A DNA stretch of 64,000 bases from contig JACKGY010000004.1 in the NCBI GenBank assembly GCA_020639295.1, positions 62,001-126,000 of the forward strand. Reading direction: 5' to 3'. A program made the position numbers and the translations under genes. Positions 8,714 through 18,048 of this stretch are shown here, piece after piece. A model generated the notes under the pieces. The model had not been told where the DNA came from and ran no database searches. It saw only the letters and a program-made list of their open reading frames with translations. Source of the DNA: Planctomycetota bacterium (GTDB lineage Bacteria > Planctomycetota > GCA-002687715 > DRQF01). How positions within the stretch are numbered: the stretch's first letter is position 1; the number at the start of each line of letters is the position of its first letter.

Positions 8714-9856
8714 TCAGCGACCGGCGGGAGGCGCCTCGTGCTTCCTCGCGGCCTTCTCGGCGACCAGCTTGGCGACCAGCTCCCGCGCGATCGCGGCGGC
8801 CTTGTCGCCGTCGTGGCTGCGGTGACGGATCTTGAAGTCGGCGTCGATCACCACCAGGGTCGGCCAGCCGCGGACGGCCCAGGCCGCGGCGATGCTCTCC
8901 GTGGCCCCTTCGGGTTGATTCTGGAACGAGCGCCAGTTCAGCTCCTTGTCGATGACGATCTGGCGGATCTTGGCGAGGTCACGGTCGGAGTTGACGCCGA
9001 TCAGGGCGAAGGGCTTGTCGTTCATCTCGTTCACGAGCGACCGCTCGTGCGGGTACAGGGCCCGGCAGGGCCCTCACCAGTCGCCCCAGAAGTCGAGCAG
9101 GATCACCCGGCCACGGTAATCGGAGAGCTTGAAGGCCTTGCCGCCGAGGTCGACGCCCTCGATGTCCGGCGCCGGCATCCCGACCGCGAGGGTCTCGCGC
9201 AGCGCGATCATCTCGCGGATCTCGGCGAGGAGTCCGCGCTGTCCCTTGGCCAGATCCTGGGCCCGATCGAGAGCCGCCCGGGCCTCGGTGTAGGCCTCGC
9301 CGTCGATCGGCGCCGATTCCATCGTGACTCGGACCCGCTCGACGATCGCCGCGGCGCGCACCTGCGGATGCGGGCTCTTGGCCTCGAGCAAGGCGAGCTT
9401 CTGGTCGCAGAATTCCCGGCCGACGACGTTGCCGGCGGCACTCAGGGCCTTCGGCAGCCGGGCGAGCGCCACGCTCTCCATGCCCTTGTCGCAGAGCGTC
9501 TCGATCAGGCGACGCGGTCTGGCCTGATCGCTCCGATCGATCAGCGCGAGATCGAGAGCGAAGAGCCAGAAGGGGACAGCATCGTCCGCCTTGGCGCAAA
9601 GGCCGGCTTCCTTCTCGGCGCGCTCGATGAGGTCGCCGACCGGCGGGAACATCGGGATCGCCGTCCGGACGGCGCCCTCCTCGCTGGACTCCGCGGCCTG
9701 GCGCCGGATGGTCTCGTAGTGCTTCTGGCGCTGGTTTCGCCACTCCGCCTCCAAGCGGTGCAGCCGTTCGGCGGCGCTGGCCGGAGGTTCCTCCTGGGCC
9801 AGGATGGTGGCCGCGGTCAGGCCGATCAGGCCGATGATGGCAACAAGGGCTCGCAT
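8714..9856 (-). CDS. thioredoxin-fold redoxin, probable selenoprotein (in-frame TGA at 9074-9076 read as Sec)
   Basis: The frame is continuous except for one TGA at codon 261. The start ATG at 9856 follows a GAGGAG site and opens a signal peptide (MRALVAIIGLIGL...), so the protein is exported. Residues about 25-225 are helical; from about 228 there is an AhpC/TSA-TlpA fold: 'VGMPAPDIEGVDLGG', 'YRGRVILLDFWGDW', then TGA, then 'GPCRALYPHERSL', 'FALIGVNSDRD' and cis-Pro 332 in 'RGWPTLVVID'. The TGA falls exactly where family members have the first Cys of W-C-G-P-C, giving U-G-P-C with Cys264 retained. A hairpin fitting bacterial SECIS rules follows (9032-9049). Likely role: thiol or peroxide redox chemistry outside the cytoplasm. 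The alternative is a recent TGC-to-TGA nonsense mutation or a base-call error; the intact frame on both sides and the hairpin favour Sec. Confidence 0.82.
9032..9049 (-). promoter_or_regulatory. bacterial SECIS-like hairpin inside the redoxin gene
   Basis: In the mRNA the sequence is CACGAGCGGUCGCUCGUG: a perfect 7-bp stem with loop GGUC. The loop begins 31 nt after the UGA. Bacterial SECIS elements lie within the coding region just downstream of the UGA, with a short apical loop having G at its first or second position; GGUC also occurs in the E. coli fdhF loop. It would recruit SelB with Sec-tRNA. Folding is judged by eye. Confidence 0.75.
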
Positions 9857-10137
9857 GCTCACTCCTCGCGTACTGGCCGGTGAGGTTCCTCGCCTCGAAG
9901 GGGCGAAGAGGGCGAACCGGCCGACCGTCGGTGTTGCTCCGGCAGCGCCCGCGCCTCGTCCGGCCCGCCCGGGCACCGCGATGGCGGCTCACCGGAGGGG
10001 TCCGAGTCGGCGCGGACCAAGGCCTCCAGCATGGCCGCACCGACGGTCGAGGTAAAGGGGGGCGCCGCGATCCGGTTGGCATCGGGAGCCGCTGTCGGCA
10101 TGATCGGGACGACGGTCCCTGACGAGGAACGAGACCC
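9857..10137. other. divergent intergenic region
   Basis: 281 bases between the divergent redoxin and 78-residue protein genes. It must hold promoters for both directions, but no convincing -35/-10 pair was identified by eye. The reading frames that cross it show no protein-like composition. Confidence 0.4.
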
Positions 10138-10374
10138 ATGAGGAATCCGCGAGAGTTCATCGGCCAGCCGGCAGGCCTGGCCTACCAGGAGCTGGTCCTG
10201 TCCGGCGACTATCCCCTGAGTCGGTTCCGCTACGAGGGCCGCGACGTCACCCGCGACGTGGAAAAGGGGCTCTACTTCGGCAATCCGGTCCAGGAGATCG
10301 AGCCCTACGACGCCTCGGAGGGCGACCAGGACGACAACGCCACCGCCCTGATGATCTGCCTCGCCACCGGCTGA
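10138..10374 (+). CDS. small conserved-looking hypothetical protein (78 aa)
   Basis: Starts at an ATG preceded by GAGGAAC. The frame has strong GC at third codon positions typical of real genes here, and a balanced composition (FIGQPAGLAYQELVLSGDYP, DVEKGLYFGNPVQEIEPYD, then an acidic 'ASEGDQDD' stretch and a hydrophobic 'ALMICLATG' end). It has no signal peptide and no recognised motif. It is convergent with the kinase-SUMF1 gene, 45 bases between stops. Function is unknown. Confidence 0.6.
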   Translation: MRNPREFIGQPAGLAYQELVLSGDYPLSRFRYEGRDVTRDVEKGLYFGNPVQEIEPYDASEGDQDDNATALMICLATG

Positions 10375-10419
10375 AGCACCGACCCGCAACGCTCGTCATC
10401 ATCGCAGGGGTGCTGCGCG

Positions 10420-12969
10420 CTATCGATCGATCGAGCGAGCGGGCCGCAGCCCGAGGGTCTTCACCCGCAGATCCGGATCGGCCTTGTGGCGCGCGGCCGA
10501 CCGGCCGAAGACGGCGGGCATGAGGAAGTTGCCATCCCGATAGACGCGCAGGCCGCGGCTCGGGTCGGGATAGGCGTCGCGGCACCACTCGGCGACGTTG
10601 CCGTGCAGGCCGAGGAGGCCGAAGGGATTCGCGGCTCCGGCCAGGACCGACCGATGGCTGCGCTCGAGCGATTCGCGCCCCAGCTCGGCGTCGCCCACGA
10701 GGGCAAAGCGCTCCGCTTCCCGGGCGTCGTCACCCCACCAGAACGCGCTGTTGCTGCCACCACGACCGGCGTATTCCCATTCGTCTTCGCTCGGCAGTCT
10801 CAGGTCGGCGACGCGGAGGAAGTCCTCGGCGTCGCGCAGACTCAGGCTCTCGACCGGGCGCATCTCGCCGGCCCTTCGCTGTCGATCTCCGGCCGGGTTG
10901 CCGCCCATGACGGCCTGCCACTGTCCCTGGCTCAGTTCGTGTCCGGCGATCAGGAAGGGCTCGAGGTCGACCCGATGCCGAAGCTCGTCCTGGCGCCGGC
11001 CACGCTCGTCGGCCGGCGAGCCCAGCTCCAGGTCGTGGCCACCCGGGAGCAGGATCAGGACGAGACCCGGTTCGCCCGCGAATTCGGCCGGGCCGCCGGT
11101 GTCCGGCTGAGCACTGGCGAGGTGGCGGAACTGCTCGTAACCGGTCTCGTTCGGGCCGATCGGCACCAGGCCGAACTGCGGTCGGAGGCGGAGGCCACGG
11201 TAGATGTCGGAGTTCTCGAGGCGCCGTTCCAGAGCGGTCCAGAGCTCGGCGTCCGCGCGCCCCTGCCGGGCGAACTCGTCCAGGCGATCGAGCGCGCGAA
11301 CAATCTGCGGTCGGTCTTGGTCCCGCAACCGGCGTAGCCCGGCGATCAGCTCCTCGAGCTGCTCCCAATGCCAGCCGTCCTCGGTCGCGGCGAAGACCGG
11401 GCCGGCGCCGCGGAGCTGCTCCGTGTCCTTCTCGGCCACGATCCGTTCGGCGTCCTCGCCGCTTCCCGGGGGCTCGCGGCGACCCGTGGCGCGGACGAGC
11501 AGGCGTCGTCGCGCCGCCTCGTGTTCCGGCAACCCCGCGATCAGCGCCTCGGCTCGCCCGAGCCAAGCGACCAGCGCGGTCCGCCCTTCCGGTCGGGCCG
11601 GATGGAGGCCGCGGCGCTCGTCGAGCAGGACCTGCAGGCGGCGGGCGTCGGCGAGGCGTTCGTAGTCGCGGCTGCGGGCGTCGGCGCGATCCTTCTGGGC
11701 CCTGGCCTCGTCGGCGAGATGCAGGGACACCAGCGTGGCCAGGACCAGCACGAGGATGGCCGCGCTGGTGGCGCCGGCCAGGGCCGGGTTGCGCGCGAAC
11801 CAGCGGCGGAAGCGGCCGATCAGGCCGGGGGGGCGGGCGAGGATGGGCTCGCCTCGAAGGATCCGCTCCAGCTCCTCGGCGAGGTCGAGCGCGGTCTGGT
11901 AGCGCCGGTTCGGCTCCTTGGCCATCGCCGTCTGCAGGACGATGCGTAGGTCGCGCGAGATCTCGGGCGCGTGCAGGCGCGGGTCGGTCGGCTCCTGGAC
12001 GAGGATCTGCTGGAAGAGCTGCTCGCGGGTCGGGGCGACGAAGGGGCGGCGGAGGGTCAGACACTCGTAGAGGGTGACGCCGAGCGCGTGGACGTCGCAG
12101 CGCCGGTCGATCGCGCCGCGTCGGCCCGAGATCTGCTCGGGTGCCATGTAGGACGGCGTGCCAAAGACCTCGCCGCTCAAGGTGAGGGTCTGGGCGTCGA
12201 GCTCGTCGTCGCGCGCCATGCCGAAGTCGAGCATCACCGGTTCGAGATCGCGACCGATCATGACGTTGCCCGGCTTCACGTCCCGGTGGACGATGCCGAC
12301 CTCGTGGGCGGCATGGAGGGCCCGGGCCACCTTGACGATCACGCCCAGGATCATCCGGGTCTCGTCGGTCTCGTGGCGCCGGCGCTCGGCGCCGGACGAG
12401 CTGCCGCTGCCCTCCGGCTCGTCGAGGCAGGGCCTGAACAGGTTCGCGCTCTTCCCGTCCGCATCGCCGAGACGGCGGCGGATCAGGCTGCTCAGGGGCC
12501 AGCCCTCGACGTAGCGCATGACCAGGTAGGAGAGTCCCTGTTCCTCGCCGGCATCGTGGACGGCGCAGATGCCCGGGTGGTCGAGCCGCGAGGCGATCAG
12601 ACCCTCGCGGCGGATGCGTTCGCGTTGGCGGGGCGAGACCAGGCCGTGGCGGCTGAAGATCTTGATCGCGACCTTGCGCCCCAGCTCGCGATCCTCGGCC
12701 AGATAGACGCCGGCCTGACCGCCCGAACCGAGGAAGCGGCGCAACGCGTAGCGGCCGCCGGCGAGACTCCGGCCCACGAATTCCTCGCCGTTCGCCAGGG
12801 CCGCCGCCTCGGTCGGGGCCGAACCGACGCGCAGCTCGTAGAGCTCGCGAATTCGTTCGGCCAGCTCGGGGCAGCGCGAGACGTAGTCGATGAGGGGGCG
12901 CGTGCGCCCGGCCTCGGCGTCGGCGTCGAGGATGCGACGGAACTCGTCGATCGTGCTGAAGTCGTCCAT
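10420..12969 (-). CDS. Ser/Thr protein kinase fused to SUMF1/FGE-like domain
   Basis: 849 residues. The kinase domain (about 70-370) has a Gly-rich loop 'LGSGGQAGVYLAED', Lys in 'VAIKIF', catalytic 'HRDVKPGNVM', 'LDFGMAR' and 'GTPSYMAPEQ', and so looks active. One membrane helix follows (about 397-416, 'SAAILVLVLATLVSLHL'), then a charged helical linker, then a C-terminal formylglycine-generating-enzyme-like domain (about 630-849: 'PGGHDLELGSPADERG', 'PVESLSLRDAEDFL', 'RLPSEDEWEYAGRGG', 'GLLGLHGNVAEWCRD'). The topology suggests a cytoplasmic kinase with an external sensor or ligand domain. The FGE-like end lacks the usual 'RGGSW' stretch ('YRDGNFLM' instead), so it is probably a binding rather than a catalytic version. 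Confidence 0.92.
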   Translation of the reverse strand: MDDFSTIDEFRRILDADAEAGRTRPLIDYVSRCPELAERIRELYELRVGSAPTEAAALANGEEFVGRSLAGGRYALRRFLGSGGQAGVYLAEDRELGRKVAIKIFSRHGLVSPRQRERIRREGLIASRLDHPGICAVHDAGEEQGLSYLVMRYVEGWPLSSLIRRRLGDADGKSANLFRPCLDEPEGSGSSSGAERRRHETDETRMILGVIVKVARALHAAHEVGIVHRDVKPGNVMIGRDLEPVMLDFGMARDDELDAQTLTLSGEVFGTPSYMAPEQISGRRGAIDRRCDVHALGVTLYECLTLRRPFVAPTREQLFQQILVQEPTDPRLHAPEISRDLRIVLQTAMAKEPNRRYQTALDLAEELERILRGEPILARPPGLIGRFRRWFARNPALAGATSAAILVLVLATLVSLHLADEARAQKDRADARSRDYERLADARRLQVLLDERRGLHPARPEGRTALVAWLGRAEALIAGLPEHEAARRRLLVRATGRREPPGSGEDAERIVAEKDTEQLRGAGPVFAATEDGWHWEQLEELIAGLRRLRDQDRPQIVRALDRLDEFARQGRADAELWTALERRLENSDIYRGLRLRPQFGLVPIGPNETGYEQFRHLASAQPDTGGPAEFAGEPGLVLILLPGGHDLELGSPADERGRRQDELRHRVDLEPFLIAGHELSQGQWQAVMGGNPAGDRQRRAGEMRPVESLSLRDAEDFLRVADLRLPSEDEWEYAGRGGSNSAFWWGDDAREAERFALVGDAELGRESLERSHRSVLAGAANPFGLLGLHGNVAEWCRDAYPDPSRGLRVYRDGNFLMPAVFGRSAARHKADPDLRVKTLGLRPARSIDR

Positions 12970-13135
12970 CCTCCGGACTCTGCCACGCCATCGGGGTGCT
13001 GTCCATGCGCGGCCGATGGACCGGGGGCGGGCGCGCCGCCTCCGCGCCGGCCGATCGATCGCTGCCTCGCCCGTAGCGATCGAGAGCGCTGCCGGTTAGC
13101 CTCGGGAGGATTCCGGCGTCGAGGAGACGAACAGC

Positions 13136-14131
13136 ATGAACGATACCGAGGAGAAGGCGTCCGCGGCCGTCGGGCCGGCGATCGAACTCGGTCCCGCCGG
13201 AGCCTGGCTGGGACCGAAACTCTACCTGGTGGCCCTCGCGGTCTTCGTGGCCGCGGTCCTCTTCGAGGCCCGGGCCGCCTCGGCCTTCGGCGTCCGGTCC
13301 CTGCTCGGCGATCTGGAACACCAGTCGGAGTCCACCTCGACCACGCGCCTGGCGACCAGCTTCCTGGCCTGGCGATCGGCCATGCTGCTGCTGATCGGGG
13401 TCGCGCTCGGTTCCGCGGGGCTCGCCGCCCGCCAGATCCTCCTCGGCGCCCGCCGTCATCGCCGCGCGGCCTTCGTCCTCGTGGCCAGCGCGCTCGCCCT
13501 CGGGCTCTTCACCGCCTCGATGTTCGGCACCATGACCGAGCCGAGCAGCTTCCTGAAGGCCCTGACCATGCTGGTCGCGGAGTCGCGACCCGGGTTGCGC
13601 GAGAACGGTCTGGTCGGACTGATGGTCCTCCCGAAGCGCTGCGCCGAGTTGCTCGCCGCGGTCGTCGGTGTCGGCATGGCGGCGATCATGATCCTGCCGG
13701 CACGGCTCGATCTCCCGACCCTGCGCGCGGCGATTCGCGCGCTCCGTCTCATGCTCTACTCGGCCACGCTGATGCTGGTGATCGGCGTGTTCGCCACCCG
13801 GGCCTCCTACACGCTGGTGCTCGACTTCGGGCGCTTCATGGCGCCCGGCGAGGCGGCGGAACTGGCCGAAAGCGGCGCCTCGCTGGCCGCCGCCTTCTAT
13901 ACCCTCGTGCTCGCCGCCGGCTATCTGCCGGCGACCCTGGTGCTGAGCGGATATGCGCGGCGCTTCGCCGCGGCGGCGGTTGCGCGAGGCGAAGCGACGT
14001 CCGAGGCCTCCTTTCTCGCCGAGCGCGAGATCGAGTTCGCCTGGAAGGGGCAGCTCGGCCGCATCCTGGCGGTCAGCGCTCCCTTCCTCACCTCGATCGT
14101 GCCGGGGCTCGGCCACCTCTTCGGCGGTTGA
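13136..14131 (+). CDS. multi-pass membrane protein of unknown function
   Basis: 331 residues; the ATG follows 'GGAGACGAACAGC'. About six hydrophobic segments: near 28-48, 80-100, 112-132, 175-195, 212-230 and 248-275, with a possible amphipathic or seventh segment near the C terminus ('LAVSAPFLTSIVPGLGHLF'). No signature of a transporter or enzyme was recognised. It is divergent from the kinase gene (166 bases between starts) and is followed directly by repeat array B. A regulatory pairing with the kinase is possible but unsupported. Confidence 0.8.
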   Translation: MNDTEEKASAAVGPAIELGPAGAWLGPKLYLVALAVFVAAVLFEARAASAFGVRSLLGDLEHQSESTSTTRLATSFLAWRSAMLLLIGVALGSAGLAARQILLGARRHRRAAFVLVASALALGLFTASMFGTMTEPSSFLKALTMLVAESRPGLRENGLVGLMVLPKRCAELLAAVVGVGMAAIMILPARLDLPTLRAAIRALRLMLYSATLMLVIGVFATRASYTLVLDFGRFMAPGEAAELAESGASLAAAFYTLVLAAGYLPATLVLSGYARRFAAAAVARGEATSEASFLAEREIEFAWKGQLGRILAVSAPFLTSIVPGLGHLFGG

Positions 14132-14177
14132 GCCGATCCCGGACGACTCGGCCTCGCCCGCTTCAGATCGTGACGTC

Positions 14178-15412
14178 GGAGCGCCAGCCGCTGGCTGGCC
14201 TAGTCTTCTTCGCCCGTTGCTCGTGGTCTTGCGGCGACGATGGCCGTGCTTGCAGTCGTCGGCGACCTGAACGCGATCGGCCTCTAGGCCGGCTGGGCAG
14301 CCGGCGCTCCGAGGCGCAGCAGGCGCTGCGCGGTCCGTTCGGAGCGCCAGCCGCTGGCTGGCCTAGTCTTCTTCGCCCGTTGCTCGTGGTCTTGCGGCGA
14401 CGATGGCCCTGCTTGCAGTCGTCGGCGACCTGAACGCGATCGGCCTCCTGCCGGCTGGGCAGCCGGCGCTCTGAGGCGCCAGCCGCTGCGCGGTCCTACC
14501 TGGAGCGCCAGCCGCTGGCTGGCTTGGGCGCAGTCTTCTTCGCCCGTCGCTCGTGGTCTTGCGGCGACGATGGCCGTGCTTGCAGTCGTCGGTGACGTGA
14601 ACGCGATCGGCCTCACAGGCCGGCTGGGCAGCCGGCGCTCCGAGGCGCAGCAGGCGCTGCGCGCGCGGTCCGTTCGGAGCGCCAGCCGCTGGCTGGCCTC
14701 CAGTCTTCTTCGCCCGTTGCTCGTGGTCTTGCGGCGACGATGGCCCTGCTTGCAGTCGTCGGCGACCTGAACGCGATCGGCCTCTAGGCCGGCTGGGCAG
14801 CCGGCGCCCGAGGCGCAGCAGGCGCTGCGCGGTCCGCGGAGCGCAGCCGCTACCTGGCCGTTCTTCGCCCGTTGCTCGTGGTGCTTCGGCTGGGCAGCCG
14901 GCTCGGCAGCGCTGAGGCGCAGCAGGCGCTGCGCGGTCCGTTCGGAGCGCCAGCCGCTGGCTGGCCAGTCTTCTTCGCCGTTGCTCGTGGTCTTGCGGCG
15001 ACGATGGCCGTGCTTGCGGTCGTCGGCGACGTGAACGCGATCGGCCTCTGGGCCGGCTGGGCAGCCGGCGCTCCGAGGCGCAGCAGGCGCTGCGCGGTCC
15101 GCTCGGTGCACCGACTACCGGGAGCCGGGGTGCTTCGGCTGGGCAGCCGGCGCTCCGAGGCGCAGCAGGCGCTGCGCGGTCCGTTCGGAGCGCCAGCCGC
15201 TGGCTGGCCTAGTCTTCTTCGCCCGTTGCTCGTGGTCTTGCGGCGACGATGGCCCTGCTTGCGGTCGTCGGCGACCTGAACGCGATCGGCCTCTGGGCCG
15301 GCTGGGCAGCCGGCGCTCCGAGGCGCAGCAGGCGCTGCGCGGTCCGCTCGGTGCACCGACTACCGGGAGCCGGGGTGCTTCGGCTGGGCAGCCGGCGCTC
15401 CGGTGCGCGCGG
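14178..15412. repeat. 163-bp tandem repeat array B
   Basis: About seven units of the same family as array A. Unit starts (GGAGCGCCAGCC or its variant) lie at 14178, 14341, 14502, 14676, 14838 (degenerate), 14944 (after a shortened unit) and 15187. Spacings are about 163, 161, 174, 162, 106 and 243 bases. The last two units share an added block of about 80 bases beginning GCTCGGTGCACCGACTACCG (15101 and 15346). Palindromes GCCGGCTGGGCAGCCGGC and GCGCAGCAGGCGCTGCGC recur. The array fills the gap between two convergent genes and reaches within a few bases of the sigma-54 activator stop. Frames through it show no coding logic. Confidence 0.92.
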
Positions 15413-15416
15413 AGTC

Positions 15417-16964
<1,548 letters not shown>

Positions 16965-16969
16965 GGGCT

Positions 16970-17039
16970 TCTCGCGAGATGTCGTGAGAGATTATCGCGA
17001 CCTTTCGTGAGTCGCGAAAGTTCGTGGGTTCCCGCGAAA
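16970..17039. promoter_or_regulatory. three palindromic enhancer-like sites between activator and AhpD-like gene
   Basis: Site 1 (16970-16989) is TCTCGCGAGATGTCGTGAGA; site 2 (17002-17020) is CTTTCGTGAGTCGCGAAAG, a near-perfect palindrome; site 3 (17021-17038) is TTCGTGGGTTCCCGCGAA. They share half-sites of the form TYTCGYGA. They lie roughly 90-145 bases before the expected start of the AhpD-like transcript, the usual place for sigma-54 activator binding sites. Their use by the adjacent activator is inferred. Confidence 0.7.
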
Positions 17040-17094
17040 CCCGGCTACGACCACAAGTCATGATCTGAGCGTGACTTGATGAAATTGATCGGGC

Positions 17095-17111
17095 CTGGCA
17101 CGAGATCTGCC
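17095..17111 (+). promoter_or_regulatory. sigma-54 (-24/-12) promoter
   Basis: CTGGCACGAGATCTGCC closely matches the consensus YTGGCACGRNNNTTGCW, with GG and GC dinucleotides exactly 10 bases apart. It lies 58 bases before the AhpD-like ATG and next to a sigma-54 activator gene. Confidence 0.8.
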
Positions 17112-17168
17112 TTGGTCCTGGCATCCCGCCGCTGCGGGCCGAGATCGCAAGACCCAAGGAGACAAACG

Positions 17169-17726
17169 ATGAGCCGCCTGAGCCAGATCGACCCGAAGAC
17201 CGCCGAAGGCAAGACCAAGGAACTGCTGGATGCCGTCCAGAAGAAGATGGGCAAGGTCCCCAACATCATGAAGTCCATGGCCGTGTCGCCGGCCCTCCTC
17301 GGCGCCTACCTCGGCTACAGCGGCGGTCTCGCCGGTGTCTCGATGTCGCCGCGCCTGCGCGAGCTGGTCGCCCTGCACGTCGGCGAGATCAACGACTGCG
17401 GCTACTGCCTCTCCGCGCACAGCGCCGTGGCCCAGGCCCTCGGCCTCGACGAGGCGACCCGCGCGGAGGCGCGTCGCGGTCACGCCAAGGACCCGAAGGA
17501 CCAGGCCTTCTTGAACCTGGCCCGGGCGATGGTGCTCGAGCGTGGCTCGGTTGCCGCGGCGGAACTCGCCGAGGCCCGGACCGCGGGCCTGACCGATGCC
17601 GAGATCGCCGAGCTCTTCGGCGTCGTGATCCAGAACGTCTACACCAACTGGTTCGTCCACCTGGTCGAGCCGGCCATCGACTTCCCGGTGGTGAAGCCCG
17701 GCATCGACCTGGAAGCCGCCCACTGA
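17169..17726 (+). CDS. carboxymuconolactone decarboxylase / AhpD-like peroxidase-related protein
   Basis: 185 residues; the ATG at 17169 follows AAGGAG at the correct spacing, so an upstream in-frame ATG (17076), which lies across the sigma-54 promoter, is rejected. The all-helical CMD fold has the redox motif E73...C77-G-Y-C80...H84 ('EINDCGYCLSAHSAVA'), the arrangement used by AhpD-type disulfide-relay alkylhydroperoxidases. It should reduce peroxides or pass electrons to a peroxiredoxin in the cytoplasm. Control by the divergent GAF activator is indicated by the promoter layout. A nitroreductase follows after 322 bases. Confidence 0.9.
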   Translation: MSRLSQIDPKTAEGKTKELLDAVQKKMGKVPNIMKSMAVSPALLGAYLGYSGGLAGVSMSPRLRELVALHVGEINDCGYCLSAHSAVAQALGLDEATRAEARRGHAKDPKDQAFLNLARAMVLERGSVAAAELAEARTAGLTDAEIAELFGVVIQNVYTNWFVHLVEPAIDFPVVKPGIDLEAAH

Positions 17727-17786
17727 TCCCCTGACCTGGCGGGAGGCCATGACCTCCTGACCCTCGAGGTCCCGATCACGCGCGCC

Positions 17787-17819
17787 GCGGTCCCCGACGA
17801 GGCACTCGCCGGGGATCGC
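17787..17819. terminator. hairpin between AhpD-like and nitroreductase genes
   Basis: An imperfect inverted repeat, GCGGTCCCCGACGAG / CTCGCCGGGGATCGC, around the loop GCA, about 15 positions with one mismatch and one G-T. It has no clear T tract. It lies in a 322-base gap and may end the AhpD-like transcript. Confidence 0.45.
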
Positions 17820-18048
17820 GCCCTGCTGGCCGGGACCTCATCGCATTCCGCCGCGGCGCGTTCCCGACGAGCGCTGGAATACCCGCCGGTCGCTGCGGGT
17901 TAGGATCGGCGGCAGAATGCAGACGAGGTGCGGTCGTCCGGGGGGCGACCGGGCCGGTCGCCTCCGGTGCGGGCGCGACCTTCCGGTAGGAATCGAGCGC
18001 AGGTCCGCGGCCGCGGGTCCAGCCAACGAGACGAGGAGATCGCAGGAC

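Noticed and set aside
9074..9076. TGA in the redoxin gene as simple pseudogene or two separate genes
   Set aside because: Not favoured: frame, fold and composition continue unbroken, the TGA sits exactly at the redox Cys, and a SECIS-like hairpin follows. It remains the main alternative and is stated as such.
9859..10389. 176-residue frame on the - strand opposite the 78-residue protein
   Set aside because: No credible ribosome-binding site or motifs; the + strand frame has better codon use and start signal.
14178..15412. CRISPR array
   Set aside because: Unit length is about 163 bases and the units are contiguous with no unique spacers of 30-40 bases; no cas genes nearby.
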